Of a DNA stretch of 64,000 nucleotides, positions 17,803 to 26,245 are shown one piece after another. The DNA is taken from assembly GCA_016703535.1 (NCBI GenBank), contig JADJBV010000001.1:1302001-1366000 (forward strand), given 5' to 3'. Made by a program: the position numbers and the translations under genes. Each line of letters opens with the position of its first letter. The first letter of the stretch is position 1. The notes under the pieces are model-generated. The model was not told where the DNA came from. It ran no database searches and was given only the letters and a program-made list of their open reading frames with translations. This DNA comes from Deltaproteobacteria bacterium (GTDB lineage Bacteria; Myxococcota; Kuafuiibacteriia; Kuafuiibacteriales; Kuafuiibacteriaceae).

Positions 17803-20256
17803 CTAGTCGGACTCGGCTTCCATTCGGGTCTGGAGCGTGTCGCGCATGGCGTCGATCGAAGCCTGGACCTCCGAAAGTTCGGTCTCGACTTCGTCCAGGT
17901 GGGCTCGGAGTTCATCGACTCGCCGCTGCACGTCGGCCACGTCGCCGACAAAACTCTGGCGGCTCCCTTCCATGGTCTCCAACTTCTGTTCGGCGGCCTT
18001 GAGCCGGTCCGCGGTGCGGCGGCGGTCGGCCTCCAGGCGAGAGGCCTTTTGGTCGAGGATCTTGGCCTCTCGGCGCTCCTCGGCGTTCATCGGCATCGCC
18101 AAAAAGGGCAGGGGCTTGAGCTCGGCCACCAAGGGGCCCTCGGGCAACTTCTTGGCTTGCAGCCGCTGTTTCCAGGGCCGGTAGCCCCGTTTTTTGGCGG
18201 AGATCTGGAAGGTCCCGTCTCGGGGCACCATCACGTCGTAGACCGGCGCCTTGCCCCGGGCTTGACCGTCAACGGTGATCTCGGCGCCGGGGGGTTCACT
18301 GGCGATCTCCAAAGAGATGCCTGGGCGGAGGGTCACCGACGAGATGGTGGCGGTGGTGACGCTGGAGCGCAGCTTGAGGACCGCCGGCAGGTGGCCGTCG
18401 AGCTCCAAGGTGATGGTCGCCGTCTCGCCGTAAGGCAACACCTCCAGCTTGACCGGCGTCGGCGTCGGCAACTTCTTGCCGTTGACCGAAACCACCGCGT
18501 CGCTCGGTGAAGACTGGACCTCGTAGACCCGGCCCCGCTTCAGGCGGAAGCGGACCTCGGTCTTGCCGCCCGCCTGGGCCTTGGCCTGGGCTTCTTTGGG
18601 CACCACCAGATACCCGGGCTTCACGACCGCGACCCGGTGGGGTTCGTCGGCGACCAGACCGGTGAGTTCGGCGGGGGTCTGGCGATCGATCGGCTTACCG
18701 TCGAAGTAGATCGCCGCGCCCGGCGGATCGGACTGCACCACCAAAGATCCCTTGGCCACCACGACGGTCTCGGGCTCCCGCAGCGTAAAGGCGGCCATCA
18801 CGCCCAGGCCCACCAACAGCACCGCCAAACCCGCGCCGATCAGCGGCAACAGCGGGAGGATCTTGGCTCGCGCTTGAGATCGGGGCTCGTCGACCACCAC
18901 CGCGTCCTGGGCGGTGGCCAAGGCCTGATCGATCGCCTCGGAGCGGAGCGGGATCACCGGCTTTTGGGGCGGCGGCGGCGGTTTGGTGTGGTCCCGAGGG
19001 GTGACCCCGGGCGGCAACGGCAAGGTCAACTTGCCCCGGTTTTTGGCGTCTTCCGAGTGGACCGCGCCGAAGTACTCGAAGGCGTCCATCGAGGACGATC
19101 GCCGCACCAAGGTGTCGTCGATGGTGGCGGCGGGGGCGGCCGGATCAGCGCTGGGCTTCGGCCAACCTTGATAGGCGGCGCCGGTCCCGGAGGCTTCTTC
19201 TTGCTCCGCCCAGGACTTTTCGTCGAACACCAGGTCGGCGGTGACCGCCGCCGGCGGCGCGGGCATCAAGGCGGTCGCCTCGGGCTCGAGCTGAAGTGGG
19301 CTTGGGCTTTCGCTCGGCGTCGCCCCGGTCGGCGCCAGATCTTCCCGTACGAAGCTCTCGAAGATCCCGGCGACCACCGATCCCAGGGTGTTTTGTGGCA
19401 GGGGTTGGGCGGCGGTCCGCAGCCGTTGGGCGGCCTCCCGGGCGGTCCTTGGGCGTTGGTCCGGCTCCAAGGCGGTGAGGGCCACGGCCAACTCGCCGAT
19501 CCCCCGGGGCACGTTCCGTGGCAGCTCGAAGAGCGCCCGGACTCGGTCTTGGATCTTCAAGATGCTGATCGCGTCTTTTTTGGCCAACACCCGGCGGGCG
19601 CTCAACAGCTCGGTCAACATGATCCCGACCGAATAGAGATCGGCTCGGCCGTCGATGGCCCCACCCATCGCCTGCTCCGGCGCCATGTAGCCCGGCTTGC
19701 CCTTGGTGGTCGGGCCCTGGGTTTTGGTCTCCCTCGCTTCGTGCCGGGCGATGCCGAAGTCGGCCAACTTCACCGCACCCCGCCGCGAGATCAGGACGTT
19801 CTGCGGGCTCACGTCCCGGTGCACCAAAAGCAGCGGGTTGCCGTTCAGATCCGTGAGCTGGTGGGCGTAGTCCAAGGCCTCCAGCACCGCCAACACGATG
19901 TCGATCGCCGGCCCCGGGGCCAGCCACTTGTCGCTCCTGGCCAACGCCTTACAGAGCTGGGCCAAGTTGACGCCGTCGACCCACTCCATCGCCATGTACG
20001 GCATGTCGTCGACCTGGCCAAAGTCGAAGGTGCTGACCACGTTGGGGTGGTTGAGCAAAGCGCTGACCCGGGCCTCTTCCAGGAAAAGGGCCCGCACGAC
20101 CGGGTTGTTGCGGTGTTCGGGCGCGATCCGCTTCAGCACGCAGGGTTTGATGAAACGATCGGGACCTACCTGTCGGGCAAGGTGGACCTGCGCCATCCCT
20201 CCCGTTCCCACGACCTTGACGAGCTGGTAGCGCCCGAAGGTCTCGCCTTCTGCCAT
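17803..20256 (-). CDS. Receptor Ser/Thr kinase with three PEGA repeats and coiled coil
   Basis: 817 aa. Kinase domain about residues 8-290: VGTGGMAQVHLA, ATP lysine K42 (VLKRI), HRDVSPQN near 146, DFG near 166, MAPE. A cytoplasmic linker is followed by a membrane helix near 465-490 (LPLIGAGLAVLLVGLGVMAA). Three PEGA-like repeats lie outside (SDPPGAAIYFDGKP, SSPSDAVVSVNGKK, SEPPGAEITVDGQA). The last 110 residues form a long heptad-rich coiled coil (RRRTADRLKAAEQKLETMEG), presumably extracytoplasmic. The coiled coil could mediate dimerisation or cell-wall contact. Divergent from the sigma-factor unit; a 140-base shared control region separates them. Confidence 0.9.
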   Translation of the reverse strand: MAEGETFGRYQLVKVVGTGGMAQVHLARQVGPDRFIKPCVLKRIAPEHRNNPVVRALFLEEARVSALLNHPNVVSTFDFGQVDDMPYMAMEWVDGVNLAQLCKALARSDKWLAPGPAIDIVLAVLEALDYAHQLTDLNGNPLLLVHRDVSPQNVLISRRGAVKLADFGIARHEARETKTQGPTTKGKPGYMAPEQAMGGAIDGRADLYSVGIMLTELLSARRVLAKKDAISILKIQDRVRALFELPRNVPRGIGELAVALTALEPDQRPRTAREAAQRLRTAAQPLPQNTLGSVVAGIFESFVREDLAPTGATPSESPSPLQLEPEATALMPAPPAAVTADLVFDEKSWAEQEEASGTGAAYQGWPKPSADPAAPAATIDDTLVRRSSSMDAFEYFGAVHSEDAKNRGKLTLPLPPGVTPRDHTKPPPPPQKPVIPLRSEAIDQALATAQDAVVVDEPRSQARAKILPLLPLIGAGLAVLLVGLGVMAAFTLREPETVVVAKGSLVVQSDPPGAAIYFDGKPIDRQTPAELTGLVADEPHRVAVVKPGYLVVPKEAQAKAQAGGKTEVRFRLKRGRVYEVQSSPSDAVVSVNGKKLPTPTPVKLEVLPYGETATITLELDGHLPAVLKLRSSVTTATISSVTLRPGISLEIASEPPGAEITVDGQARGKAPVYDVMVPRDGTFQISAKKRGYRPWKQRLQAKKLPEGPLVAELKPLPFLAMPMNAEERREAKILDQKASRLEADRRRTADRLKAAEQKLETMEGSRQSFVGDVADVQRRVDELRAHLDEVETELSEVQASIDAMRDTLQTRMEAESD

Positions 20257-20397
20257 GGGCCGTCACTTACCCCGGCTTGGGGCCGGGAGCGAGGTAGCCG
20301 AGTGTAGGTAGCCAATCGGAAAAAAGAGGGGCACTGTGGTCCCCCGCCTCAAATTTGGCCGCCGTCGGCCGATAGAGGCGAACCAGGGGGTAGGGGG

Positions 20398-21069
20398 TTG
20401 TCGACGCGTCTATTGAAGCGGGCCTTCTCCCGCTCTGGGTCCCGCCTGCCTCCGGGCAGCGACGAACTCGGCGAGGCGTTGATCGCCCGCTGGCGTCGGG
20501 GCGACCAAAACGCCTTCGCCGACCTGTTCAAGGCCTATCGCAGCTTGGTCTACGGCGTCCTCTATCACCTGATGCCCCATGATCCCGAGCTGGAGGACGT
20601 GGTCCAGACCGCGTTCCTCGAGATCTTCCGCTCCCTCGGATCCTTCGAGGGCCGCAGCAAGTTGAGCTCTTGGATCGCCCGGGTGGCGCTGCACGTCGGT
20701 TATCATCACCTGCGCCGAAAAAAGAGCCGGCCCCCGGACTACGCGGCCGAGGCCTTCCCTGCCGACTTGGTCGACGAGTCCCCCCGGAGTGATCCGGAAG
20801 GCACCCTCGAGCAGAAGGAGGCGATGCACCGGGTCCAGGCGATCCTGGCCACCATCGGCGAAAAAAAGCGCACCGTTTTTGTCCTCAACGACCTGCAGGG
20901 CCTGCCCCAGGAAGAGGTGGCCGAGATCGTCGGGACCAACCTGGCCACGGTCCGGACCCGACTCTTTTACGCCCGCAAGGAGTTCTGGGCGAAGGCCAAC
21001 CAGGATCCGGTGTTGTCACGGCTCCCGTTGACGAAGGCCACCGAAACGGAGGATCGAGAGGGCGAGTGA
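20398..21069 (+). CDS. ECF-type RNA polymerase sigma factor
   Basis: 223 aa from a TTG preceded by a G-rich ribosome site (AGGGGGTAGGGGG). Region 2 is visible (ADLFKAYRSLVYGVLY, ELEDVVQTAFLEIFRSLGSF, SSWIARVALHVGYHHLRR) and region 4 (LPQEEVAEIVGTNLATVRTR, helix-turn-helix). It directs RNA polymerase to a stress or envelope regulon. No anti-sigma factor gene is next to it; instead the stop overlaps the start of mltG (GTGA). It may be controlled by one of the adjacent signalling proteins, which is inference. Confidence 0.9.
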   Translation: MSTRLLKRAFSRSGSRLPPGSDELGEALIARWRRGDQNAFADLFKAYRSLVYGVLYHLMPHDPELEDVVQTAFLEIFRSLGSFEGRSKLSSWIARVALHVGYHHLRRKKSRPPDYAAEAFPADLVDESPRSDPEGTLEQKEAMHRVQAILATIGEKKRTVFVLNDLQGLPQEEVAEIVGTNLATVRTRLFYARKEFWAKANQDPVLSRLPLTKATETEDREGE

Positions 21070-22100
21070 AGGTCTTGACCCTCGTCCTGGCGACCCTGCT
21101 CGGCTTGGCCGTCGGGGGCGCTGCTTATCTGTGGGGAGAGCTGGCGTCCTTTCTGGAGGCCGCCCCAGATCCCGCCGCCGGCGAAAAGCTGGTGGTGGTG
21201 CCGGCCGAAGCGACACCGGTGGCCATCGCCGAGCTGCTCGTCAAAGAGGAGTTGGCCGACGCCGGGCCTTGGTTGTCGGCCTACGCTGAACACCTGCACC
21301 CACCGACTCGGGTCAAAGGCGGCGAATACGCCCTGTCCCGGAGCATGACCCCGGTCCAGCAGTTCGAGCGGATCGAAAGTGGCCGGGTGGTCACCCACAC
21401 CTTCGTCATCCAGGCCGGCGCGACCTTGGTCGAGATCTTGGAGCGCCTCGAGTCCCAGGGTTTGGGCAAAAAGGACGAGCTGTTGGCCTTGGCCAAAGAT
21501 CAGGGGTTCCTGGCGGAGCAACACTTGGTCGCCGAGTCCCTCGAGGGCTTCTTGATCGCTGACGCCTACAGCTTGCCCCGGGGGATGGAGGGGCGGGCCT
21601 TGTTCGCCAAACTCCTGGAGCGTTACCGGGAGTTGGTCCCGGATGCGGTCCAAGAGGCCGCCCGCCTGCGGGGCCTGTCCCCAACCGAGCTGATCACCTT
21701 GGCGTCGCTGATCGAAAAGGCCGATGTTTTGCCCGACGAACGTCGCTTCTATTCGGCGATGTTGCATAACCGGCTGACGGCCAAGTTGCCCCTGGAGGCG
21801 CCGGCCGCCGATCAATATGGCGACGGCCGCGAGCTCCCGCTGGTGATCCGGGGCAAGGTGAAGCCGCACCGCTGGGCCACCGCCACCCGGCCCGGTCTCC
21901 CGGCCACGCCGATCTGCAGCCCTGGGCCCGAGTCCTTGGCCGCCGCCAGTCAGCCGGCCCCCTCCCGGGCCTTGTTTTGGGTCGAGCGAGAAGATCACAC
22001 CCACGTCTTCTGCGAAGACCTCGACTGCTACCTGGCCGAGTCGGCCCACTGGAAACGACCGGTATCGCCGATCGTCAACCGCCTCCTCAAACAGCCGTGA
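21066..22100 (+). CDS. mltG: MltG-type endolytic peptidoglycan transglycosylase
   Basis: 344 aa from a GTG overlapping the sigma-factor stop. An N-terminal membrane anchor (VLTLVLATLLGLAVGGAAYL) is followed by a LysM-like region (VKGGEYALSRSMTPVQQFE, then THTFVIQAGATLVEI) and the YceG catalytic domain. The catalytic Glu sits in LASLIEKA, and the conserved MLHNRL motif follows. MltG cleaves nascent glycan strands and sets their length, at the outer face of the inner membrane. It is coupled to a sigma factor upstream and an ABC transporter downstream, which is unusual for mltG. Confidence 0.9.
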   Translation: MKVLTLVLATLLGLAVGGAAYLWGELASFLEAAPDPAAGEKLVVVPAEATPVAIAELLVKEELADAGPWLSAYAEHLHPPTRVKGGEYALSRSMTPVQQFERIESGRVVTHTFVIQAGATLVEILERLESQGLGKKDELLALAKDQGFLAEQHLVAESLEGFLIADAYSLPRGMEGRALFAKLLERYRELVPDAVQEAARLRGLSPTELITLASLIEKADVLPDERRFYSAMLHNRLTAKLPLEAPAADQYGDGRELPLVIRGKVKPHRWATATRPGLPATPICSPGPESLAAASQPAPSRALFWVEREDHTHVFCEDLDCYLAESAHWKRPVSPIVNRLLKQP

Positions 22101-22930
22101 GCGCGGCGGTCGAGATCCAAGGGCTCCACAAGTCCTTTCGGCCTCGCCGGAGCCTCCGGCAGTGGCTCCAGTTCTGGAAGGGCCGCCCCGAGGTCGAGGC
22201 CCTCCGCGGGGTCGACCTGGTGGTGCAGCCCGGCGAGTTGGTGGCCTTGCTCGGACCCAACGGCGCCGGCAAGACCACCTTGCTCAAGGTGTTGGCGACC
22301 TTGGTGACCCCCAGCGCCGGGACCGTTCGGGTCGGCGGCGTCGACGCGATCAAGGATCCGGATCGGGCCCGGGCTCAGCTCGGCTACGTGTTGGCCGAGG
22401 AGCGCAGCTTCTTTTGGCGGATCAGCGTCCGGGAGAACCTACGTTTTTTTGCGGCGCTGCAAGGCCTCTACGGGGCGGAGGCGGCCCGGCGGGTGGACGA
22501 GGTCGCCGCCTTGTTGGGCCTTGGTGATCACTTGGGCCGAGACTTCCAAGATCTTTCGGTGGGCCAGCGGCAGCGGGTGGCGATCGCCCGGGGCCTGCTC
22601 CCGGATCCGCCGGTGGTCTTGTTCGATGAGGCGACCCGCTCCTTGGATCCAGGCCGGGCCGAGCGGGTGCGTCGGGTGATCCGGGAGTTGTTGGTCCAAC
22701 GCGGCAAAAAGGCGGTGATCTTCGCGACCCACGATCTGGCCGAAGCCCGGGCCTTGGCCGATCGGGTGGTGGTGATGGCCGAAGGGCGGATCGCCTGTCA
22801 GGGCCTCTACGCCGAGATCGAACCCGAGATCCGCCGACTCTTTTCGGCGGAGGCCGCCGCGGAAGATCAGGCCTTGTTGCGCCTCTTCCCGGATCTCGCC
22901 CCCGCCCCGGGGCCCGAGGTGCGGCCGTGA
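22097..22930 (+). CDS. ABC transporter ATP-binding protein
   Basis: About 277 aa from the GTG at 22097, which overlaps the mltG stop. Nucleotide-binding domain motifs are complete: Walker A LLGPNGAGKTT, signature LSVGQRQRVAIARG, Walker B VVLFDEATRSLD, and the switch His in FATHD. The N-terminal part before Walker A (FRPRRSLRQWLQFWKGRPE) resembles ABC-2 subfamily ATPases that couple to polysaccharide, lipid or drug exporters. It powers the permease encoded next. The substrate is unknown. Confidence 0.9.
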   Translation: MSAAVEIQGLHKSFRPRRSLRQWLQFWKGRPEVEALRGVDLVVQPGELVALLGPNGAGKTTLLKVLATLVTPSAGTVRVGGVDAIKDPDRARAQLGYVLAEERSFFWRISVRENLRFFAALQGLYGAEAARRVDEVAALLGLGDHLGRDFQDLSVGQRQRVAIARGLLPDPPVVLFDEATRSLDPGRAERVRRVIRELLVQRGKKAVIFATHDLAEARALADRVVVMAEGRIACQGLYAEIEPEIRRLFSAEAAAEDQALLRLFPDLAPAPGPEVRP

Positions 22931-23757
22931 AACGAGCCTGGGCCTTGCTCCGCCTGTTGTGGGCTTTTTTGCGGCGGGACATCCAGATCGCGGCCAGCTA
23001 TCGGCTCCAGTTTTTTTTCCAGTTCGCCGGCGTACTTTCGATCTGCATCACCTTCTTTTTCCTCTCCTTGATGATGCGGCGGGTCGAAGGCGGGATCATC
23101 CAGCTGGAAAAGTACGGCGGGAAATATTTCGGCTTCGTCTTGGTGGGGGTCGCGTTTTCGACCTACATGGACGCGGCGCTGCGGACCTTTGCCCAGGCCA
23201 TTCGCCAAGCTCAGATCACCGGCACCTTCGAGGCGATGTTGACCACCCGGGCCAAGATCGGGCCCTTGATCGCCGGCTCGTCCTTGTACGCGGTGTTGTT
23301 CACTTCGCTGCGGACGGTGGCCTTTTTGGTGTTCGGGGCGTTGATCTTCCAGCAGGAGGTCCACCTGTCCACCTGGCCGGTGGCCCTGCTGTTCATGGGG
23401 CTGACCTTAACCGCCACCATGGCCCTCGGGATCTTCGCGGCCGGGTTCATCGTGCTGTTCAAGCAAGGTGATCCGGTGACCGCGGGTCTTGCCGGCCTGT
23501 CGTGGTTGCTCTCGGGCATCATCTACCCGAAGGAGATCTTGCCCCACTGGGTCCAGCAGGTGGCGGGCGCTTTGCCCCTGACCCATACCCTGGAGGCGAT
23601 GCGCCTGGTGCTGTTGACCGGGGCGCCCCTCGAGGTCGTCTGGGGTTCGGTCGTTTATCTTTCGGCGTTTTCGCTGGTCGGAATCCCGGTGGCCCTGGCC
23701 TGGTTCATCTACGCCGTGGGCCGGGCCCGGGTCGCCGGATCCCTCGCCAACTACTGA
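22927..23757 (+). CDS. ABC-2 type transporter permease
   Basis: 276 aa from a GTG overlapping the ATPase stop. About six hydrophobic segments are visible, for example LQFFFQFAGVLSICITFFFL, VALLFMGLTLTATMALGIFA, and the last one near LSAFSLVGIPVALAWFIYAV. The layout fits an ABC-2 exporter subunit. It forms the transmembrane half of the exporter. Last gene of the sigma-mltG-ABC unit. Substrate unknown; export of an envelope component is a reasonable guess given mltG. Confidence 0.88.
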   Translation: MKRAWALLRLLWAFLRRDIQIAASYRLQFFFQFAGVLSICITFFFLSLMMRRVEGGIIQLEKYGGKYFGFVLVGVAFSTYMDAALRTFAQAIRQAQITGTFEAMLTTRAKIGPLIAGSSLYAVLFTSLRTVAFLVFGALIFQQEVHLSTWPVALLFMGLTLTATMALGIFAAGFIVLFKQGDPVTAGLAGLSWLLSGIIYPKEILPHWVQQVAGALPLTHTLEAMRLVLLTGAPLEVVWGSVVYLSAFSLVGIPVALAWFIYAVGRARVAGSLANY

Positions 23758-23779
23758 GCAGGCCGGGGGCTTTTATTGG

Positions 23780-23804
23780 GGTCCGGACCGGGGTAGCGTC
23801 CCCG
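23780..23804. promoter_or_regulatory. Palindrome and hairpin just upstream of prkA
   Basis: GGTCCGGACC (23780-23789) is a perfect 10-bp palindrome, followed at once by CGGGG-TAGCGT-CCCCG (23789-23804), a 5-bp stem with a 6-base loop. The stem ends four bases before the prkA ATG at 23809. If transcribed it would sit over the ribosome-binding region, so it could tune translation; the palindrome could be an operator. Confidence 0.35.
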
Positions 23805-23808
23805 CACC

Positions 23809-25851
23809 ATGTTGAACGTCGCTCAGATCGCCCAGATGCAGGACTTCAAGACGTACAAGGACCTCCACTGGGAGGGGTCCTTCGACGAATACCTGGGTCT
23901 GGTGCGGGAGCGCCCCGCGATCATCCGTTCGGCGTACCAGCGCTGCTACGACATGATCGAGTCCCACGGCCGCGAGGAGTACATCGACTCGAGGAAGAAG
24001 TTGGTGCGGTACCCGTTCTTCCGGGACGAGCAGAACAAGGGCGCCGACGCGGTCTTCGGCCTCGACATCCCGCTGATGCGGCTGGTCAACATCTTCAAGT
24101 CGGCGGCCATGGGCTACGGCACCGAAAAGCGCGTCATCTTGCTGCACGGCCCGGTGGGTTCGTCCAAGTCGACCATCGCGCGCCTCCTCAAGCGTGGCCT
24201 GGAGCGATACTCGAGGAGCATCGAAGGTGCGGTCTACACCTTCGAGTGGCGCCTGCCCGACGAGCTGATGAAGATCGCCGGGGCCAACGTCTTCAAGAGC
24301 CCGATGAACGAGGAGCCGCTGAAATTGGTGCCCGAAGAGTGGCGCAAGCAGGTCTACGAGGACCTGGGGCTCTACAAAAACTTCCAGTACCCGATCCAGA
24401 TCGCGGGCGACATCGACCCGGCCTCCCGCTTCATCTTCAACGAGTTGATGAAGCACTACGCGGGCGACTGGTCCAAGGTGATGAGCCACATCCGGGTGCG
24501 CCGCCTGACCCTCTCCGAAAAGGACCGGGTGGGCATCGGCACCTTCCAGCCCAAGGACGAAAAGAACCAGGACTCGACCGAACTTTCGGGTGACATCAAC
24601 TACCGGAAGATCGCCGAGTTCGGCTCAGACTCGGACCCCCGGGCCTTCAACTTCGACGGCGAGTTCAACATCGCCAACCGCGGCATCATCGAGTTCATCG
24701 AGGTGCTGAAGTTGGACGTGGCCTTCCTCTACGACCTCTTGTCCGCGTCCCAAGAGCACAAGATCAAGCCGAAGAAGTTCGCTCAGACCGACATCGACGA
24801 GGTGATCCTCGGCCACACCAACGAGGCCGAATACAAGAAGCTCCTGAACAACGAGTTCATGGAGGCCTTGCGCGACCGCACGGTGAAGATCGACATCCCG
24901 TACATCACCAAACTCGACGAAGAGATCAAGATCTACGTCAAGGACTACAACCAGGATCGGATCAAGAAGCACATTGCGCCTCACACCATGGAGGTGGCGG
25001 CGATGTGGGCGGTGTTGACCCGGCTCGAGGAGCCGAAGAAACACAACCTGACGATCATGCAGAAGATGAAGCTCTACAACGGCAAGAGCTTACCTGGTTA
25101 TACTGAAGATAACGTGAAGGAGCTCCGCAAGGAGGCCAGCCGCGAGGGCATGGACGGCATCTCCCCCCGTTACGTGCAGGACAAGATCAGCAACGCTTTG
25201 GTCTCGGAGAAGTCCGAGGGGCACCTCAACCCCTTCCTCCTGATGAACGAGCTGGAGGCCGGCCTGCGGCACCACTCGTTGATCAGCAACGACGAACAGC
25301 GGAAGCACTTCCGGAACATGATCGCCTTGGTGAAGCAGGAGTACGAGGACATCGTGAAGAACGAGGTCCAGCGGGCCATCTCCGCCGACGAAGAGGCGGT
25401 CCAGAAGTTGTGTGCGAACTACATCGACAACGTGAAGGCCTACACCCAAAGGGAGAAGGTGAAGAACAAGTACACCGGCCAAGACGAGGAGCCCGATGAG
25501 CGCTTGATGCGATCGATCGAGGAGAAGATCGACATCCCGGAGAGCCGCAAAGACGACTTCCGCCGGGAGATCATGAACTACATCGGTGCGTTGGCCATCG
25601 AGGGCAAGGTCTTCGACTACCGGACCAACGAGCGGCTCCACAAAGCGTTGGAGGCCAAGCTCTTCGAGGACCAAAAGGACTCGATCAAGTTGTCGTCGTT
25701 GATCTCCAACGTGGTCGACCGGGAGACCCAAAAGAAGATCGACATCGTGAAGCAGCGGATGATCCGGAACTTCGGATACAACGAAGAGTCCGCCACCGAT
25801 GTGCTCAACTACGTGGCTTCGATCTTCGCTCGCGGCGACGCCAAGAGCTGA
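23809..25851 (+). CDS. prkA: PrkA-family serine protein kinase (AAA+ ATPase domain)
   Basis: 680 aa, somewhat longer than typical PrkA (about 640). The N-terminal AAA domain has Walker A GPVGSSKST at about residues 114-122. Downstream text matches PrkA: the DPRAFNFDGEFNIANRGIIE segment, GHTNEAEYKKLLNNEFMEAL, and the C-terminal kinase-like region. PrkA is a cytoplasmic protein kinase/ATPase of stress and starvation responses, usually encoded with a DUF444 protein and SpoVR. The DUF444 gene lies 3.2 kb downstream; spoVR is not in the window. Confidence 0.93.
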   Translation: MLNVAQIAQMQDFKTYKDLHWEGSFDEYLGLVRERPAIIRSAYQRCYDMIESHGREEYIDSRKKLVRYPFFRDEQNKGADAVFGLDIPLMRLVNIFKSAAMGYGTEKRVILLHGPVGSSKSTIARLLKRGLERYSRSIEGAVYTFEWRLPDELMKIAGANVFKSPMNEEPLKLVPEEWRKQVYEDLGLYKNFQYPIQIAGDIDPASRFIFNELMKHYAGDWSKVMSHIRVRRLTLSEKDRVGIGTFQPKDEKNQDSTELSGDINYRKIAEFGSDSDPRAFNFDGEFNIANRGIIEFIEVLKLDVAFLYDLLSASQEHKIKPKKFAQTDIDEVILGHTNEAEYKKLLNNEFMEALRDRTVKIDIPYITKLDEEIKIYVKDYNQDRIKKHIAPHTMEVAAMWAVLTRLEEPKKHNLTIMQKMKLYNGKSLPGYTEDNVKELRKEASREGMDGISPRYVQDKISNALVSEKSEGHLNPFLLMNELEAGLRHHSLISNDEQRKHFRNMIALVKQEYEDIVKNEVQRAISADEEAVQKLCANYIDNVKAYTQREKVKNKYTGQDEEPDERLMRSIEEKIDIPESRKDDFRREIMNYIGALAIEGKVFDYRTNERLHKALEAKLFEDQKDSIKLSSLISNVVDRETQKKIDIVKQRMIRNFGYNEESATDVLNYVASIFARGDAKS

Positions 25852-26245
25852 CGTCGCCGCCTGCGGGGCGCATCCAGTGGACAGCGCTGTTCCTCCGCGT
25901 GTCCTGCGCCGAAGGGTCGCGGCCCCTCGATCCCTTGCCTCCGGTTTCACTCCGGCCTCGGCCTGATGTGTTTGGTAGGTTATCGGCCCGATCCCCCGCC
26001 AACCCCGCGCCCGATGGCCGGCCCCGCGGAGTTCCTTGGAGCCTGTTTGGCCCGTCGCTGAGGCCGGGTGTCGCTACCAGCGGCGGTGTGGGGAGGCCGG
26101 ATGATCCGTGTCAGGCTTGGCGCCGAGTGCCGCAGGGACCTGCCACCCCCTCGACGGCCTGCACCTTCTGAGCGGCCGGCCTCGGCCCGGCTGGAGGCGG
26201 GCCGTCCTTGACTGGGAACCTCGGCCCCCTGATCCTCCCGGCGGC
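25852..26245. other. 394-base intergenic region between prkA and a receptor kinase
   Basis: No gene is supported here. Reading frames are open but short and lack coding character. A GGGGAGG followed ten bases later by a GTG at 26108 would extend the next kinase by 46 residues. That extension has lower third-position GC than the kinase body, so it is not preferred. GTCGCT occurs twice near 26054-26076. No tRNA, clear terminator or repeat array is seen. Confidence 0.5.

Noticed and set aside
17788..17803. Hairpin GTCCA-CTGGGT-TGGAC between convergent genes
   Set aside because: Five-base stem with no T-run on either strand, too weak to call a terminator.
26108..26245. N-terminal extension of the kinase at 26246
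   Set aside because: It has a possible ribosome site but the codons show lower GC at third positions and no domain; kept as an alternative only.
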